Shown one piece after another: positions 63,786 through 64,000 of a DNA stretch of 64,000 nt (the stretch's first letter is position 1; each line of letters opens with the position of its first letter). The position numbers and the translations under genes are program-made. Source of the DNA: Pengzhenrongella sicca (GTDB lineage: Bacteria > Actinomycetota > Actinomycetes > Actinomycetales > Cellulomonadaceae); contig NZ_CP071868.1 in the NCBI RefSeq assembly GCF_017569225.1, forward strand, positions 4,030,001 through 4,094,000. Reading direction: 5' to 3'. A model generated the notes under the pieces. That model saw only the letters and a program-made list of their open reading frames with translations, was not told the DNA's origin and searched no databases.

Positions 63786-64000
63786 CCGCGCGGCCGGCCA
63801 ACCCGCCGCTGTGGGACGCGCTGCGCGCCGACGCCGCGGAGCTCGGCGCCGTCAAGGGCTCGACGGCGCGCGGCTGGGCCGCCGCCGCCGACGTGCTCAC
63901 TCTCCCCGGCTTCTGGGCCGTCCTGCTGTGGCGCGTCGGCAACGCGCTGCACGAGCGCGGGCTGCGTCCGCTGTCCCGGCTCACGTACGTCGCGAACCTC
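63782..64000 (+). CDS. Serine-acetyltransferase-like enzyme, N-terminus (runs off window)
   Basis: 73 residues seen. LWDALRADAAELGAVKG, LTLPGFWAVLLWRVGNALHERGLRPLSRLTYVANL is the helical start typical of CysE-like O-acetyltransferases in polysaccharide clusters; the left-handed helix of hexapeptide repeats would follow outside. ATG overlaps the previous stop (ATGA). Probably acetylates the polymer sugar. Confidence 0.65.
   Translation, partial: MTARPANPPLWDALRADAAELGAVKGSTARGWAAAADVLTLPGFWAVLLWRVGNALHERGLRPLSRLTYVANL

Overview
The window is chromosomal DNA of a high-GC actinobacterium. A Cellulomonas-type organism (Cellulomonadaceae) is the best guess. The strongest pointer is a cellobiose phosphorylase at 42950-45442 that matches the Cellulomonas enzyme, as I remember it, almost throughout, with a textbook CelR/CebR-type operator upstream. 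GTG starts are frequent, several genes have a -10 box about 6 nt before the start codon (leaderless mRNAs), and the small SRP RNA is of actinobacterial type.

Layout. 1-6830, minus strand: start of aspartate kinase, a TSUP exporter, a three-gene set (carbohydrate-binding lipoprotein of the Cthe_2159 type, VTC-domain protein, DUF4956 membrane protein), DUF5063 and recR. 6897-9077: dnaX. 9220-12282, plus strand: a cysteine-rich leader peptide followed by the methionine uptake operon metQ-metN-metI. 12323-14545: a DUF559-like/AbiEi-like gene and a MerR regulator enclosed by two oppositely oriented ~90-bp palindromic elements. 14622-18556: D-lactate/glycolate-type FAD oxidase plus LldD-type FMN oxidase, then a LysE exporter divergent from an Lrp regulator. 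18652-20012: FMN-binding protein plus ApbE. 20062-22229: ABC exporter. 22362-22452: SRP RNA. 22773-27389: MMPL transporter, TetR regulator, GH27 alpha-galactosidase.

27448-40390 is a defence and accretion zone at a tRNA-Ser(GGA) gene. The 3' half of the tRNA is repeated as a perfect 55-bp direct repeat at 33719-33773, which defines a 6.3-kb island. It carries two different SIR2-domain proteins (SIR2 plus a possible GAF-like C-terminus; SIR2 plus TPR-like repeats) and two pieces of a decayed ISAs1-family transposase that flank the SIR2-TPR gene. To the right lie a MazEF-like toxin-antitoxin pair, an EamA transporter/TetR pair sharing a 38-bp palindrome, a PUA/EVE-like-HNH endonuclease, and a divergent PLD-nuclease/DEAD-helicase/DUF3427 protein. 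A third copy of half the tRNA terminator at about 37226 suggests a second, older accretion boundary.

40569-49483 is mixed housekeeping and accessory content: lipoprotein, DedA protein, cellobiose phosphorylase, DUF1697, small unknown proteins, a papain-like fold protein and a CotH-kinase lipoprotein. The CotH protein is the usual partner of the VTC/DUF4956/Cthe_2159 set, here about 43 kb away. 49793-64000 is a long, tightly packed exopolysaccharide operon: polyprenyl-phosphate sugar transferase, three GT2 glycosyltransferases, Wzz-like protein, flippase, an O-antigen-ligase-like protein fused to a TolB-like propeller, methyltransferase, sugar-nucleotide epimerase/reductase, a protein resembling plant reversibly glycosylated polypeptides, and the start of an acetyltransferase that runs off the window.
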